Shown piece after piece: positions 38,027 to 47,167 of a DNA stretch of 64,000 nucleotides. Below the pieces are notes generated by a model, which searched no databases, was not told where the DNA came from, and saw only the letters and a list, made by a program, of their open reading frames with translations. The stretch is taken from contig NZ_QGGG01000001.1 in NCBI RefSeq assembly GCF_003148475.1, forward strand, positions 518,228 through 582,227, in the 5' to 3' direction. Every line of letters starts with the position of its first letter. Position 1 is the first letter of the stretch. The translations under genes were made by a program, and so were the position numbers. Source of the stretch: Pseudaminobacter salicylatoxidans (GTDB lineage: Bacteria; Pseudomonadota; Alphaproteobacteria; Rhizobiales; Rhizobiaceae).

Positions 38027-38821
38027 ATGCAGGGATCACATCTCAATTTCAACGGCAATCTGAAATTTGCGTGCAGTACGCGGAAGTCGATCTCCGATCT
38101 GTGTCGCGCGATCGGTGTCAACAGGCAGCAATTCAATCGCTATCTCAACGCCGGCACCCTGCCATCCGCACATAACCGCTTGCGGATCGCGGCTGCCTTC
38201 GGTCTCGATCCGGCTGATTTCGACCTGGCGCCGCATGCCTTTCGGGCAAGGCTGCTGGAGGGTCGCCACGCATCTCCCGGACGGGGGCCGCTTGATGACG
38301 CATTTCCCGGCGATCTGCGGGCATTGCGTGCATATCTGGGTTTCTACCAGACATGGCACATATCGCTTTCCTGGCCCGGCCGGATCGTGTGTTCCTGCGC
38401 GCATTTGCGGGAGAAGGACGGTCAGGTTCAGGTGACGTCTCTTGAGCGCATTGTGGACCATGAAAACGGCGTCGTGCAGCGTTCGCGCTATGTCGGCCTT
38501 GCCGCCTGCCAGCGTCAGCGCATTTTCCTGACCGAACTCACCCGTGGCGAGGCGCCAACCTTCGGGCAAACGATCCTGATGCCGTTCGAGATTCATCAAC
38601 GGCGATATCTTCGGGGCCTGACGATGGGCATATCGTGGCGCAACAACAATTTGCCCTACGCTACGCGCACGATCTGGCGCCATCTCGGCACCAGCACGGA
38701 CAGGCGCGGCCTGATCGCCGCTTGCGGCATCTACAAGCCGACGTCCGCCATCTTACCATCCGTCGTCGCATCGTTCCTCACCGAACCCGCGCTGATTGCG
38801 GCTGGAACCATGCAACCGTGA
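38027..38821 (+). CDS. XRE-like helix-turn-helix regulator
   Basis: 264 residues. N-terminal HTH (SISDLCRAIGVNRQQFNRYLNAGTLPSAHNRLRIAAAFGLDPADF, about 21-66), then an unfamiliar C-terminal domain, perhaps ligand-binding. Divergent from the solute-binding protein with a 103-bp gap, so a likely regulator of that gene and of the hydrolase. The family of the C-terminal domain is not recognised. Confidence 0.75.
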   Translation: MQGSHLNFNGNLKFACSTRKSISDLCRAIGVNRQQFNRYLNAGTLPSAHNRLRIAAAFGLDPADFDLAPHAFRARLLEGRHASPGRGPLDDAFPGDLRALRAYLGFYQTWHISLSWPGRIVCSCAHLREKDGQVQVTSLERIVDHENGVVQRSRYVGLAACQRQRIFLTELTRGEAPTFGQTILMPFEIHQRRYLRGLTMGISWRNNNLPYATRTIWRHLGTSTDRRGLIAACGIYKPTSAILPSVVASFLTEPALIAAGTMQP

Positions 38822-38843
38822 AGCCGATGACGGCCCTTCTCTT

Positions 38844-40007
38844 CTACGCAACCCGCAACCCGTTTTCATCCAGGAGGACGCAGCCTGCCGGGTCGAAACC
38901 AACATCTATGGCATCGCCCTCGCGCGCGAGCCTCCCTTCTATCTGGGTGTTGGCACGAATGATCATCCCTCCGCCCACATCGACTTCGTATATGGCGTTG
39001 CCGCCGAGATAGGAGGTCGAGATAACGCGCCCGGCCAGACGATTGACCGGGAGTGCTGCACCGACCGTCATTTTTTGCGGGCGCACCACGACGGTGATGC
39101 GAGAACCTGCCCCAAGAACCTTCGGCGAAACGGCGGTAACAACCTGTCCGGCCGGAAGCGTGATCGTCGCCCTGGATCCGTCCATTGCCGTAACGACGCC
39201 CGGCAACATGTTCGCCTTGCCGAGAAAATCGGCCACGAAGGCGGTCGCCGGCGTGTCATAGACCTCCTCGGGCGTGCCGATCTGCTCCATCGTGCCCGCG
39301 TTCATGACGACGATCTGGTCGGACATGGACAATGCCTCTTCCTGATCGTGGGTCACGAAGATGGCGGTGATGCCGGTCTCCTTCTGGATTTTCTTGATCT
39401 CGACACGCATCTCCTCGCGCATATTGGCATCGAGCGCCGAAAGCGGCTCGTCCAGAAGCAGCACTTCGGGCTCGAACACGATGGCGCGCGCCAGCGCAAT
39501 GCGCTGCTGCTGACCGCCCGAGAGCTGCGAGGGCAGCTTCTTTTCGCTGCCCGGCAGTCGCACCATCTCCAGCGCCTTGCCCACCCTGCGCGCGATCTCC
39601 GCCTTCGGCACATTGCGATATTTCAACCCGAAGGCGACATTGTCGAAGACGTTCTTGTGCGGGAAGAGCGCATAGCTCTGGAAGACCAGGCCGATATTGC
39701 GCTTGTAGATCGGCACGTCATCGACGCGCCTTCCGCCGATGGAAATCTGCCCGGCCGAGATATCGACCAGTCCCGCGATCGAGCGCAGGATCGTGGTTTT
39801 GCCGCAGCCGGAAGGCCCCAGCAGGGTGACAAAGCTGCCCTTGCGGATGGCGAGCGAGAAATTGCGGACCGCAACGAACTTGCCATAGGCGATGTCGATA
39901 TTGCGGAATTCCACCGCCGGCTGCGGTGCGACATACCCGCCCGCGGTGGCCGGCAGCACCCCGGCCGCATCCGGCCGGGGTGTCTGGGTTTCGAGGCTGT
40001 CATGCAC
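38844..40007 (-). CDS. Polyamine-type ABC transporter ATP-binding protein (PotA-like)
   Basis: 387 residues. Walker A GPSGCGKTT near residue 64, signature LSGGQQQRIALARAI, Walker B VLLLDEPLSALD, H-loop THDQEEAL, then a C-terminal TOBE domain. This is the architecture of PotA/PotG-type ATPases. Fourth gene of the operon, overlapping the binding-protein gene by 8 bases. Confidence 0.92.
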   Translation of the reverse strand: MHDSLETQTPRPDAAGVLPATAGGYVAPQPAVEFRNIDIAYGKFVAVRNFSLAIRKGSFVTLLGPSGCGKTTILRSIAGLVDISAGQISIGGRRVDDVPIYKRNIGLVFQSYALFPHKNVFDNVAFGLKYRNVPKAEIARRVGKALEMVRLPGSEKKLPSQLSGGQQQRIALARAIVFEPEVLLLDEPLSALDANMREEMRVEIKKIQKETGITAIFVTHDQEEALSMSDQIVVMNAGTMEQIGTPEEVYDTPATAFVADFLGKANMLPGVVTAMDGSRATITLPAGQVVTAVSPKVLGAGSRITVVVRPQKMTVGAALPVNRLAGRVISTSYLGGNAIYEVDVGGGMIIRANTQIEGRLAREGDAIDVGFDPAGCVLLDENGLRVA

Positions 40008-41142
40008 CTTTCGAAATCCTGTCCCATTGCTTGCTCCAGGCGTCTTCGTTGTTCGCCCAGTAGACCGGATCTGCGAAGGTCAGCGCGTTCATCGAGCCAG
40101 TCGGGTCGAAGGCCGGAAGCTTCTCGATCTTCTCGGTTAGCTTGACCTTGGTCGGGTCCAGCGAAGGCGGATAGTTCTGGCCCTCGGCCACGGCGATGGA
40201 GGTGGCGGGCTCGAGCATGAAATTGATCATCTCCTCGCACTCGGCCATGGGCGAGCCCTTGAGGACGAGCATGTCCTCCATCCAGGCATAGGAACCTTTC
40301 GGATCGATATAGCCGATCGGTTGACCCTGCTGCTGCAGCGCGGCAACACGGCCCGACCAGGCGTCCGTCACCACGATCTCGCCCTTGGAAAGCAGGTCCA
40401 TCAGCTCCGCGCCGGAACTCCAGAATTTCTTGGCGAGATCCCGGTTTTCGCGCACCTTCGCCCAGACGGCATCCATGTCCTGGATGTTGTTCGGATCCTG
40501 ACCGGTCTGCAGCGCGGCATACCAGACGCGCGTGGTCATGTCGGCATAGCCGCCCACCTTGCCCGCGTATTTCTGGTCAAACAGGAGGCCGACGCCCTTC
40601 TCCCTGGCCTCGTCGTCCGAGATGACCTTGTTGTTGTAGGCGATGCCGGTGGTACCGTAGTCGTATGGCACGGCGCCGATCTTGGGCGTGATCTTGCGGA
40701 AGGGTTCGATCATCGGCTCCAGCACGTTCACCATGTTGGGAATGTTGGCCTCGTTGATTTCGGCGTTGACGCCGGCATTCACGTATTTGATGTAGTAGTT
40801 CACGCCCGAGGAATGGATGACCTGGAAGTCTCCCGGCTTCGAGGTCTTGATCTTCGTGATGACCTCGTCCTCGTCGCCGAAGGTGCCCTGCACCACCTTG
40901 ATGCCGGTCTTCTGCGTGTAGGGCTGGAAGGCATATTTATCGATCGCCTCCTGCACCACGCCGCCCCAGCCGTCGAAGCGCACTTCCGTCGCGGCCGCCA
41001 GCGCGCGGCCCATCCATGGCGTGGAAAGCCCTGCCGAAGCGGCCGCCGCCGCCGTCAGGGTCAGAAAGGTTCGGCGGCTGACGTCGCCGTTCCCATATCG
41101 CTCGTTCAGCCGTTCAAGTCTCTTCGTCGTCGAAATTTTCAT
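40000..41142 (-). CDS. Polyamine-type periplasmic substrate-binding protein (PotD/PotF-like)
   Basis: 380 residues. Twin-arginine-type signal (VSRRTFLTLTAAAAASAG, cleavage near ALA-A). The mature part starts EVRFDGWGGVVQEAIDKYAFQPYTQKTGI, typical of family 1/PotD-like proteins, and has VPYDYGTTGIAYN and DAWSGRVAALQQQGQPIGYIDPKG in the binding cleft. Whether it binds putrescine, spermidine, an acetylated form or another amine cannot be read. Its start overlaps the permease stop by one base. Confidence 0.9.
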   Translation of the reverse strand: MKISTTKRLERLNERYGNGDVSRRTFLTLTAAAAASAGLSTPWMGRALAAATEVRFDGWGGVVQEAIDKYAFQPYTQKTGIKVVQGTFGDEDEVITKIKTSKPGDFQVIHSSGVNYYIKYVNAGVNAEINEANIPNMVNVLEPMIEPFRKITPKIGAVPYDYGTTGIAYNNKVISDDEAREKGVGLLFDQKYAGKVGGYADMTTRVWYAALQTGQDPNNIQDMDAVWAKVRENRDLAKKFWSSGAELMDLLSKGEIVVTDAWSGRVAALQQQGQPIGYIDPKGSYAWMEDMLVLKGSPMAECEEMINFMLEPATSIAVAEGQNYPPSLDPTKVKLTEKIEKLPAFDPTGSMNALTFADPVYWANNEDAWSKQWDRISKGA

Positions 41143-41984
41143 CAGGCATTCCCCTTTGCATCGACACGTTTTCTCAACCGGGTGAGACTTTGCAGGATAA
41201 GCCCGCCAACCAGCGGAATGCCCACGGTCACGACGATCATGACCGTGCCGAGCGCATTGATCTCGGGGCTTATCGAAATCTTGAGCATCGACAAAATCTG
41301 GGTCGGCATCGTTTCGACGCCGGCAGGCCGCCAGAACAGGCTGGCGGAGGTGTTGTCGAAGGAAATGGTGAAGGCCAGCAGTGCGCTGGCGACGACCGCC
41401 GGGATAAGCAGCGGCAGCGTGATCTCGCGGAACGACGACAGCCGCGACGCCCCCAGCGACAGCGCCGCTTCCTCATAGGTGCGCCGGATGCCTACCATGC
41501 GCGCCTGCGTGATCAGCACCACGTAGGGCAGCGCCAGCATGATATGGCCAAGCAGCAACAGCCCCAGACTGCGTGGCTGGTCGACCGCCTTGATGAGAAC
41601 CAGCAGCCCGACGCCCAGAATGGTTTCCGGCACCAGCGCCGGCAGGATCACCAGCGTGCCGAAAGTCGCCTTGCCGGGAAACTCGAAGCGAACCAGCGCA
41701 AAGGCGGTGATGATGCCCAGCAGCGTCGTGACCGCAGCCGTGACCAGCGCAATCCACAGCGATGTCCTGAAGGCGGCAAGCACCTGCTCGTTGGACAAGA
41801 GCTTGCCATACCATTGCAGGCTGAAGCCGGTGAGCGGAAAGCCGCCGAACATCGAGGCGTTGAAGGACAGCACGACCGTGGCAATGATCGGCGCGAACAT
41901 GAAGATATAGACGCAAAGCGTGATGAAGCCGGTCAGACGCCAGGCCCATCTGCCTTCCTTGTCCTGATACCGGCCCCCGCTCAT
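41142..41984 (-). CDS. Polyamine-type ABC transporter permease (PotC-like)
   Basis: 280 residues with six membrane segments. TM1 GFITLCVYIFMFAPIIATVVLSF; EAA loop EEAALSLGASRLSSFREITLPLLIPAVVASA near residue 170. Second permease of the operon; overlaps the first permease by 4 bases (ATGA). Confidence 0.93.
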   Translation of the reverse strand: MSGGRYQDKEGRWAWRLTGFITLCVYIFMFAPIIATVVLSFNASMFGGFPLTGFSLQWYGKLLSNEQVLAAFRTSLWIALVTAAVTTLLGIITAFALVRFEFPGKATFGTLVILPALVPETILGVGLLVLIKAVDQPRSLGLLLLGHIMLALPYVVLITQARMVGIRRTYEEAALSLGASRLSSFREITLPLLIPAVVASALLAFTISFDNTSASLFWRPAGVETMPTQILSMLKISISPEINALGTVMIVVTVGIPLVGGLILQSLTRLRKRVDAKGNA

Positions 41985-42859
41985 CCGCCCAGCCCCTTCA
42001 CGATCTGGGACATGCCCATGTAGCGGGTATAGGTGGCGGCAAAGCAGCCGAGCACGACGAACAGCACGATTGAGAGCGTGGCGCCCATCGGCCAGTTCAG
42101 TTGCCCCATGATGGTGTCGTAGATCAGATTGCCGAACAAGGCATCGCGACCCGAGCCGAGCAATTGCGGCGTCACATAACTGCCGGCGGCGAGCACGAAG
42201 CAGAGCAGCAGACCTGCTGCGAGGCCGGGCAATGACAGCGGCAGCGTGACTTCGCGGAACGCCTGCGCACTGGTGCAGCCCATGGATCGGGCCGCTGAAA
42301 TCAGCGTGCGGTCGATGCTTTCAAGGCTCACATAGACGTTGAGGATCATGTAGGGCAGCAGGAAGTGCAGGAGCCCCATGACGACCGCGCCCTCGGTGTA
42401 GAGCATCTGCAAAGGCTGGTCGATCAGGCCGAGCTTCAGCAGCGTAACATTGATGAGCCCCTGCTCGCCGAGGATGTGGATCCATGAAAAGGTGCGGATG
42501 GTGAAGCTGATCCAGAACGGCACGATGAGCAGCAGAAGCAGCAGCCATTTGTGCCGGAAGTTGGTGGCCCAGATGAAATAGGCCGGGAAATAGCCAAGCA
42601 CCGCGCAGATGATCGCGGTCATGGCACCGACGCGCATGGTCTTCAAAAGGAAGCCGTGATAGTAACTGTCGGTCAGGAATTCAGTCCAGTTGGCAAGCGT
42701 CAACTCGCTTGTCTCGACGCCCGCCGTGACGAAAGTAAAGAAGGTGTAGACCGCCATCACGGCAATCGGCAGCAGCAGGAAAAGAAGCAGCAGAAGCAAT
42801 ACCGGTGCGACCAGTATCCATGCCAGTCGCGGGTCGTAGAGTTTCCACCCTTTGGTCAT
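41981..42859 (-). CDS. Polyamine-type ABC transporter permease (PotB-like)
   Basis: 292 residues with six membrane segments. TM1 LAWILVAPVLLLLLLFLLLPIAVMAVY; EAA loop ISAARSMGCTSAQAFREVTLPLSLPGLAAG. ATG 42859 places TM1 near the N-terminus and has GAGTGGG just upstream; the 37 extra residues of the longer frame are non-conserved in appearance and rejected. First gene of the importer operon. Confidence 0.9.
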   Translation of the reverse strand: MTKGWKLYDPRLAWILVAPVLLLLLLFLLLPIAVMAVYTFFTFVTAGVETSELTLANWTEFLTDSYYHGFLLKTMRVGAMTAIICAVLGYFPAYFIWATNFRHKWLLLLLLIVPFWISFTIRTFSWIHILGEQGLINVTLLKLGLIDQPLQMLYTEGAVVMGLLHFLLPYMILNVYVSLESIDRTLISAARSMGCTSAQAFREVTLPLSLPGLAAGLLLCFVLAAGSYVTPQLLGSGRDALFGNLIYDTIMGQLNWPMGATLSIVLFVVLGCFAATYTRYMGMSQIVKGLGG

Positions 42860-43202
42860 ACCCACTCGGATCGTGACGCGCCGTCTGTGCAGCGCTTGTT
42901 TGTTCCCTGAAATGAAGATTGGGCGATAAGCGAGCCGATGTCCACAGCCGCAATGCAGATTTCTCTCCAATCACGTCCGCTTGTCTTGATGGCAAAGTTC
43001 GAGCGTTGTGCCCTGCCGCAATAACACCCTCAGGGCAAGCCTGCCCTGATCACAACGGCGGCGTGCAGGCGATTTAAGCCTTTCGGATCGCGGCGAATTC
43101 ATTCCGGGAATCCACAACTTCCATTTCCATTACCCGGTTGTGCAACGCTGACACAAAGGCAATCATGTAAGTTGGAAGCTTCGAATGAGGGGGAGGTTTG
43201 AC
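42860..43202. other. Divergent promoter region of the polyamine island (343 bp)
   Basis: Separates the importer operon (minus) from the catabolic genes (plus) and must hold both promoters. It contains a perfect inverted repeat TCAGGGCA (43030-43037)/TGCCCTGA (43042-43049) and a TTGTG...CACAA pair near 43137-43156, both possible operators. No gene was seen in it, and no regulator gene lies in the island. Confidence 0.6.
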
Positions 43203-44573
43203 ATGACTGTTCATTCCGCAGCGGCCGAGGCTGGTCGCAAGCCGAACCTCTTTCATTTCACACGCGCGCCGCGCCCGATGGTGGATCGCGCCGAGGGCAT
43301 CTATCTGTGGGACAGGACCGGTCGCCGCTATATTGACGGGTCGAGCGGGGCGGTGAACGTCAATATCGGCCATGGCAACCGCGCCGTCATCGACGCGATG
43401 AAGCGCCAGATGAACCAGGTGTGCTTTGCCTACACCATCCATTTCGAAAGCGAGCCCGCCGTCGAACTGGCACGCGGACTGGCCGCGCGCCTGCCCAATG
43501 GGCTCGAGCGCATCTATTTCGTGTCAGGCGGTTCGGAGGCGGTGGAAGCCTGCCTGAAACTCGCCCGGCAATGGGCGGTGGTGACAGGCCAGCCGAAGCG
43601 CTGGAAGATCATCGGACGCATGCCTTCCTATCACGGCATCACTGTCGGCTCGCTCGGCGTCACCGGCGACGATGTGCTGACCAAAGCCTTCGAGCCGATG
43701 GGGCAGCCCATGCCACTCATCCCCGCGCCGATGGTCCATCGCGACAACGACAATCTCTCGCTGGAAGAGCGCGGCCTGCGCTACGCCGACATGCTGGAGG
43801 CGAAGATACTCGGGGAAGGCCCCGAAAGCGTACTCGCCTTCCTGATGGAGCCGATCGGGGGCGCTGCCACGGCCGCCCTCGTTCCGCCCGACAGCTATTT
43901 TGCCCGCATCCGCGAAATCTGCGACCGCTACGGCATCCTGCTCATCCACGACGAGGTGATGACCGGCATCGGCCGCACCGGGAAATTCCTCGGCGGCGAC
44001 CACTGGAACTGCAAGCCCGACATCATCTCGCTCTCCAAGGGTCTCTCGTCGGGCTATGCGCCGCTCGGCGCTCTGGCCGCCACCGAGCGTATCGTCGGCC
44101 CGGTGGTTGCCGCCGGCGGCTTCCTGCACGGCCATACCTATGGCGGCAACCCGGTGGCCTGCGCGGCCGGCCTTGCCGTGCTGGGCGAAGTCGACCGGCT
44201 GGGGCTGATCGGCAACGCGGCCGCCATGGGCGAGGTGCTGAAGGGCGAGCTCGAAGCGCTTACGAGGCACTTCCCCTTCGTGGGCGACGTGCGCGGCAAG
44301 GGCCTGCTGCTGGGCGCCGAACTCTACGCCGACCCGGTGACGAAGACGCCACTGCCGCCGGAGTTGAACGCCAATGTCCGGCTGATCGACCTTGCCTTCG
44401 AGCGCGGGCTGATCGTCTATTCGCGGCGCGTACGCGGCGGACCGTTCAGCGACAATTTCATGGTCGCGCCACCGCTCATCGTCACGCGCGAGCAGATCGG
44501 CGAGATCGTTTCCGTCCTCGGCGACACGCTGGAAGCGCTCGCCGCCGAACTCGACCTTCCCGTGAACCGGTGA
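43203..44573 (+). CDS. Class III (omega-amino acid) aminotransferase
   Basis: PLP enzyme, 456 residues. SGGSEAVEACLKLARQW near 107, SYHGITVGSLGVTG near 148, DEVMTGIGRTGKFLG near 250, and K279 in SLSKGLSSGYAPLG binds PLP. Start: ATG 43203 with GGGGGAGG 6 bases upstream. The class transfers the amino group of putrescine, beta-alanine, GABA or beta-amino acids to pyruvate or 2-oxoglutarate. Its position opposite a polyamine-type importer and 8 bases before a beta-keto acid cleavage enzyme suggests that it makes a beta-keto acid or aldehyde; this is inference. Confidence 0.9.
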   Translation: MTVHSAAAEAGRKPNLFHFTRAPRPMVDRAEGIYLWDRTGRRYIDGSSGAVNVNIGHGNRAVIDAMKRQMNQVCFAYTIHFESEPAVELARGLAARLPNGLERIYFVSGGSEAVEACLKLARQWAVVTGQPKRWKIIGRMPSYHGITVGSLGVTGDDVLTKAFEPMGQPMPLIPAPMVHRDNDNLSLEERGLRYADMLEAKILGEGPESVLAFLMEPIGGAATAALVPPDSYFARIREICDRYGILLIHDEVMTGIGRTGKFLGGDHWNCKPDIISLSKGLSSGYAPLGALAATERIVGPVVAAGGFLHGHTYGGNPVACAAGLAVLGEVDRLGLIGNAAAMGEVLKGELEALTRHFPFVGDVRGKGLLLGAELYADPVTKTPLPPELNANVRLIDLAFERGLIVYSRRVRGGPFSDNFMVAPPLIVTREQIGEIVSVLGDTLEALAAELDLPVNR

Positions 44574-44581
44574 GGCCAGAC

Positions 44582-45532
44582 ATGACCGCTCCCGCAAAAT
44601 CATCGCGCCGCAAGGTCATCATCACCTGCGCCGTCACCGGTTCGGTCCACACACCGACCATGTCGCCTCATCTGCCCATCACGCCCGACCAGATCGCTTC
44701 GGAGGCGATTGCGGCGGCAGAGGCCGGAGCTTCGATCCTGCACTTGCACGCTCGCGATCCGAAAGATGGGCGGCCGACCGCCGATCCCGACGTTTTCATG
44801 CAGTTCCTGCCGCGCATCAAGCAGGCGACCGAGGCGGTGATCAACATCTCCACCGGCGGCTCCTCGCTGATGACGCTGGACGACCGGCTCGCGGCCTCGC
44901 TGCGCGCAGAACCGGAAATGTGCTCACTCAACATGGGGTCGATGAACTTCGCGCTGTTCCCCGCACTCGACAAGCCGACCGAGTGGCGGCACGACTGGGA
45001 GCCGAAGCTGCTCGAAGCCACGCGCAGCTCGATCTTCAAGAATACCTTCGCCGACATGGAATTGATCCTCGACCGGCTGGGCAAGGGCTGCGACACGCGT
45101 TTCGAGTTCGAATGCTACGATGTCGGCCATCTCTATTCACTGGCGCATTTCCGCGATCGCGGGCTGGTGTCGGGCCACCTCTTCATCCAGTTCGTGTTCG
45201 GCGTGTTGGGCGGCATCGGGGCAGACCCGGACAATCTCACCCACATGAAACGTATTGCCGACAAGCTGTTCGGCGACGGCTACAGCTTCTCCGTGCTTGC
45301 TGCCGGCCGTCACCAGATGCCGATGATCACGATGGCCGCCGCCATGGGCGGCAATGTGCGGGTGGGGCTGGAGGACAGCCTCTATGACGGACGCGGTCAG
45401 CTTGCCCGCTCCAATGCCGACCAGGTGCGGCGCATCCGCAAGGTGTTGGAAGCGCTGTCACTGGACGCGGCGACGCCCGCCGAAGCGCGCGACCTGCTGG
45501 GCCTCAAGGGCGGCGACCGGGTGGCGTTTTGA
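44582..45532 (+). CDS. Beta-keto acid cleavage enzyme (BKACE, DUF849)
   Basis: 316-residue zinc TIM-barrel enzyme of the 3-keto-5-aminohexanoate cleavage (Kce) family: a beta-keto acid plus acetyl-CoA gives acetoacetate and a new acyl-CoA. Zn ligands in HLHARD near residues 54-56, plus VINISTGGSS near 84 and GGNVRVGLEDSLY near 256, as in the family. It sits inside a longer frame that starts in the wrong phase; ATG 44582 with GAGG upstream gives the right N-terminus. The natural beta-keto acid is probably what the adjacent aminotransferase makes. Confidence 0.9.
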   Translation: MTAPAKSSRRKVIITCAVTGSVHTPTMSPHLPITPDQIASEAIAAAEAGASILHLHARDPKDGRPTADPDVFMQFLPRIKQATEAVINISTGGSSLMTLDDRLAASLRAEPEMCSLNMGSMNFALFPALDKPTEWRHDWEPKLLEATRSSIFKNTFADMELILDRLGKGCDTRFEFECYDVGHLYSLAHFRDRGLVSGHLFIQFVFGVLGGIGADPDNLTHMKRIADKLFGDGYSFSVLAAGRHQMPMITMAAAMGGNVRVGLEDSLYDGRGQLARSNADQVRRIRKVLEALSLDAATPAEARDLLGLKGGDRVAF

Positions 45533-46062
45533 TGAGTTCGGCCCGCTTTTCACCCCCACCCCTAACCCCTCCCCCAAAAATCACCATCAGGCCGGCGGAA
45601 CCGGCCGATGCCGAGACAATGCATGAAGCGATCCTGCAACTCGGACGCTTCACCGGTCTGGAAGCCAAGATCGCAAGCACGGTCGAGGATTTCCGCCGTT
45701 TCGGCTTCGGGACTGATGCTGCCTTTTCAAGCCTGATCGCGGAAGTCGACGGCGAGTTCGCAGGGCTGTGCCTGTTCTTCCCGATCTTCTCGACCTGGCT
45801 CGGGCGGCCCGGCGTCTATGTGCAGGATTTGTATGTCGACGAGCGGTTTCGCGGCCGCAGGATCGGCGAGCGTCTGCTGCGTGAGGTGGCCGGGTGGTCG
45901 CATCAGCGCGGCGGCGTCTATCTCAGGCTCGCCGTCGATGTCGACAACGTCTCCGCGCAAGGCTTCTACGAGAGGCTCGGCATCGGCTGGCTCGACAGCG
46001 ACCGCGACCACGGCGCCTACGGTGAGGCCTTTCTTGCGCTGGCGCGCACCACTACAAATTGA
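45532..46062 (+). CDS. GNAT family N-acetyltransferase
   Basis: 176 residues. ATG 45532 overlaps the BKACE stop (TGATG), so translation is coupled. The GNAT domain starts at KITIRPAEPADAETMHEAI; the acetyl-CoA site is VQDLYVDERFRGRRIGERLL and the C-terminal signature is NVSAQGFYERLG. Sequence resembles diamine/polyamine N-acetyltransferases (SSAT-like pattern, glutamate and tyrosine near the end), fitting the context. The first 15 residues (SARFSPPPLTPPP) come from a C-rich tract and look added on. Confidence 0.85.
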   Translation: MSSARFSPPPLTPPPKITIRPAEPADAETMHEAILQLGRFTGLEAKIASTVEDFRRFGFGTDAAFSSLIAEVDGEFAGLCLFFPIFSTWLGRPGVYVQDLYVDERFRGRRIGERLLREVAGWSHQRGGVYLRLAVDVDNVSAQGFYERLGIGWLDSDRDHGAYGEAFLALARTTTN

Positions 46063-46083
46063 GCCGGAAAATCAGGAGCAGCC

Positions 46084-47106
46084 ATGAAAGCCTTTTACGC
46101 TGACGAGCAGAAGCGCCACGACCCCAAGGCCTTTTTGTCCAGCGGGTCGCCAAAACCCAATCCGGAACAGCCGGAGCGGGTGGAGCGGTTGCTTGCCGGG
46201 GCGCGTGCCGCAGGCTGCGAGATCGTGCGGCCGGGCGAGCATGGGCTGGGGCCGATAGCTGCGGTTCATACGCCTGAATATCTCGATTTCCTCGAGCGCA
46301 TCTACGACCGCTGGCAGCGCATCGAAGGCGCGTCGCAAGAGGTCATCCCCAACATCCATCCCATAGCGCGTGGCGGCAGTTACCCGGCGTCCGCCGTGGG
46401 TCAGGCCGGCTACCACATGGCCGACACGTCGTGCCCGATCTCGGCCGAAACCTGGGAAAGCTCGCTGTGGAGCGCCTGGAGCGCGGTCGAGGCGGCTGAG
46501 GCCGTGCTGTCGGGCGAACCGGCCGCCTATGCGCTCTGCCGCCCGCCCGGCCATCACGCATTCGCCGATGTCGCCGGCGGTTTCTGCTTCATCAACAATT
46601 CGGCGGTCGCCGCGCAGCGCCTGCGCAGCCGGGCGGCGCGGGTGGCCATCCTCGATGTCGACCTGCACCACGGCAACGGCACACAGGGCATCTTCTATGC
46701 CCGCCCCGATGTGCTGACCGTGTCGATCCATGCCGACCCGATCCGCTTCTATCCCTTCTTCTGGGGTCATGCCGACGAGCGCGGCGAAGGTCCGGGGCTC
46801 GGCTACAATCTCAACCTGCCGCTGGAGCGCAAATCGGGCGACGTGGAGTTTCTCGCCGCACTGGACAAGGGCTTGCAGCGCATCCGCGCCTTTGCACCGG
46901 AAGTGCTGGTGGTGGCGCTGGGCCTCGACGCTTTCGAGGGCGATCCCTTCGGCGGCCTGTCGGTCACGACGCCGGGCTTTGCCCGAATTGCCGAGGCGAT
47001 TGCGAGGCTGCGCCTGCCTACCGTCATCGTGCAGGAGGGTGGCTATCTGTGCGACGAACTGTCGGACAACCTGACGTCATTCCTCACCGGTTTCGGCGCG
47101 CGTTGA
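46084..47106 (+). CDS. Histone deacetylase-like acetylpolyamine amidohydrolase
   Basis: 340 residues, zinc deacetylase of the arginase/deacetylase fold, closest in layout to Mycoplana AphA-type acetylpolyamine amidohydrolases. Catalytic His pair in RPPGHHAF near 155-156, zinc ligands Asp and His in LDVDLHHGNGTQG near 192-195 and Asp in GLDAFEGDPFGG near 281, transition-state Tyr in QEGGYLCDE near 320. Removes acetyl groups from imported acetylputrescine, acetylspermidine or similar. Last gene of the catabolic operon. Confidence 0.9.
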   Translation: MKAFYADEQKRHDPKAFLSSGSPKPNPEQPERVERLLAGARAAGCEIVRPGEHGLGPIAAVHTPEYLDFLERIYDRWQRIEGASQEVIPNIHPIARGGSYPASAVGQAGYHMADTSCPISAETWESSLWSAWSAVEAAEAVLSGEPAAYALCRPPGHHAFADVAGGFCFINNSAVAAQRLRSRAARVAILDVDLHHGNGTQGIFYARPDVLTVSIHADPIRFYPFFWGHADERGEGPGLGYNLNLPLERKSGDVEFLAALDKGLQRIRAFAPEVLVVALGLDAFEGDPFGGLSVTTPGFARIAEAIARLRLPTVIVQEGGYLCDELSDNLTSFLTGFGAR

Positions 47107-47167
47107 TCTCGGGGGCCAGCCCGGTACGGCGGCCGCCTGTATCCCTACAAACGGCCGCAGTTGATTT

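Noticed and set aside
43421..44581. Long frame running into the BKACE gene
   Set aside because: Its upstream part is out of phase inside the aminotransferase; only the last 316 codons are the real BKACE gene.
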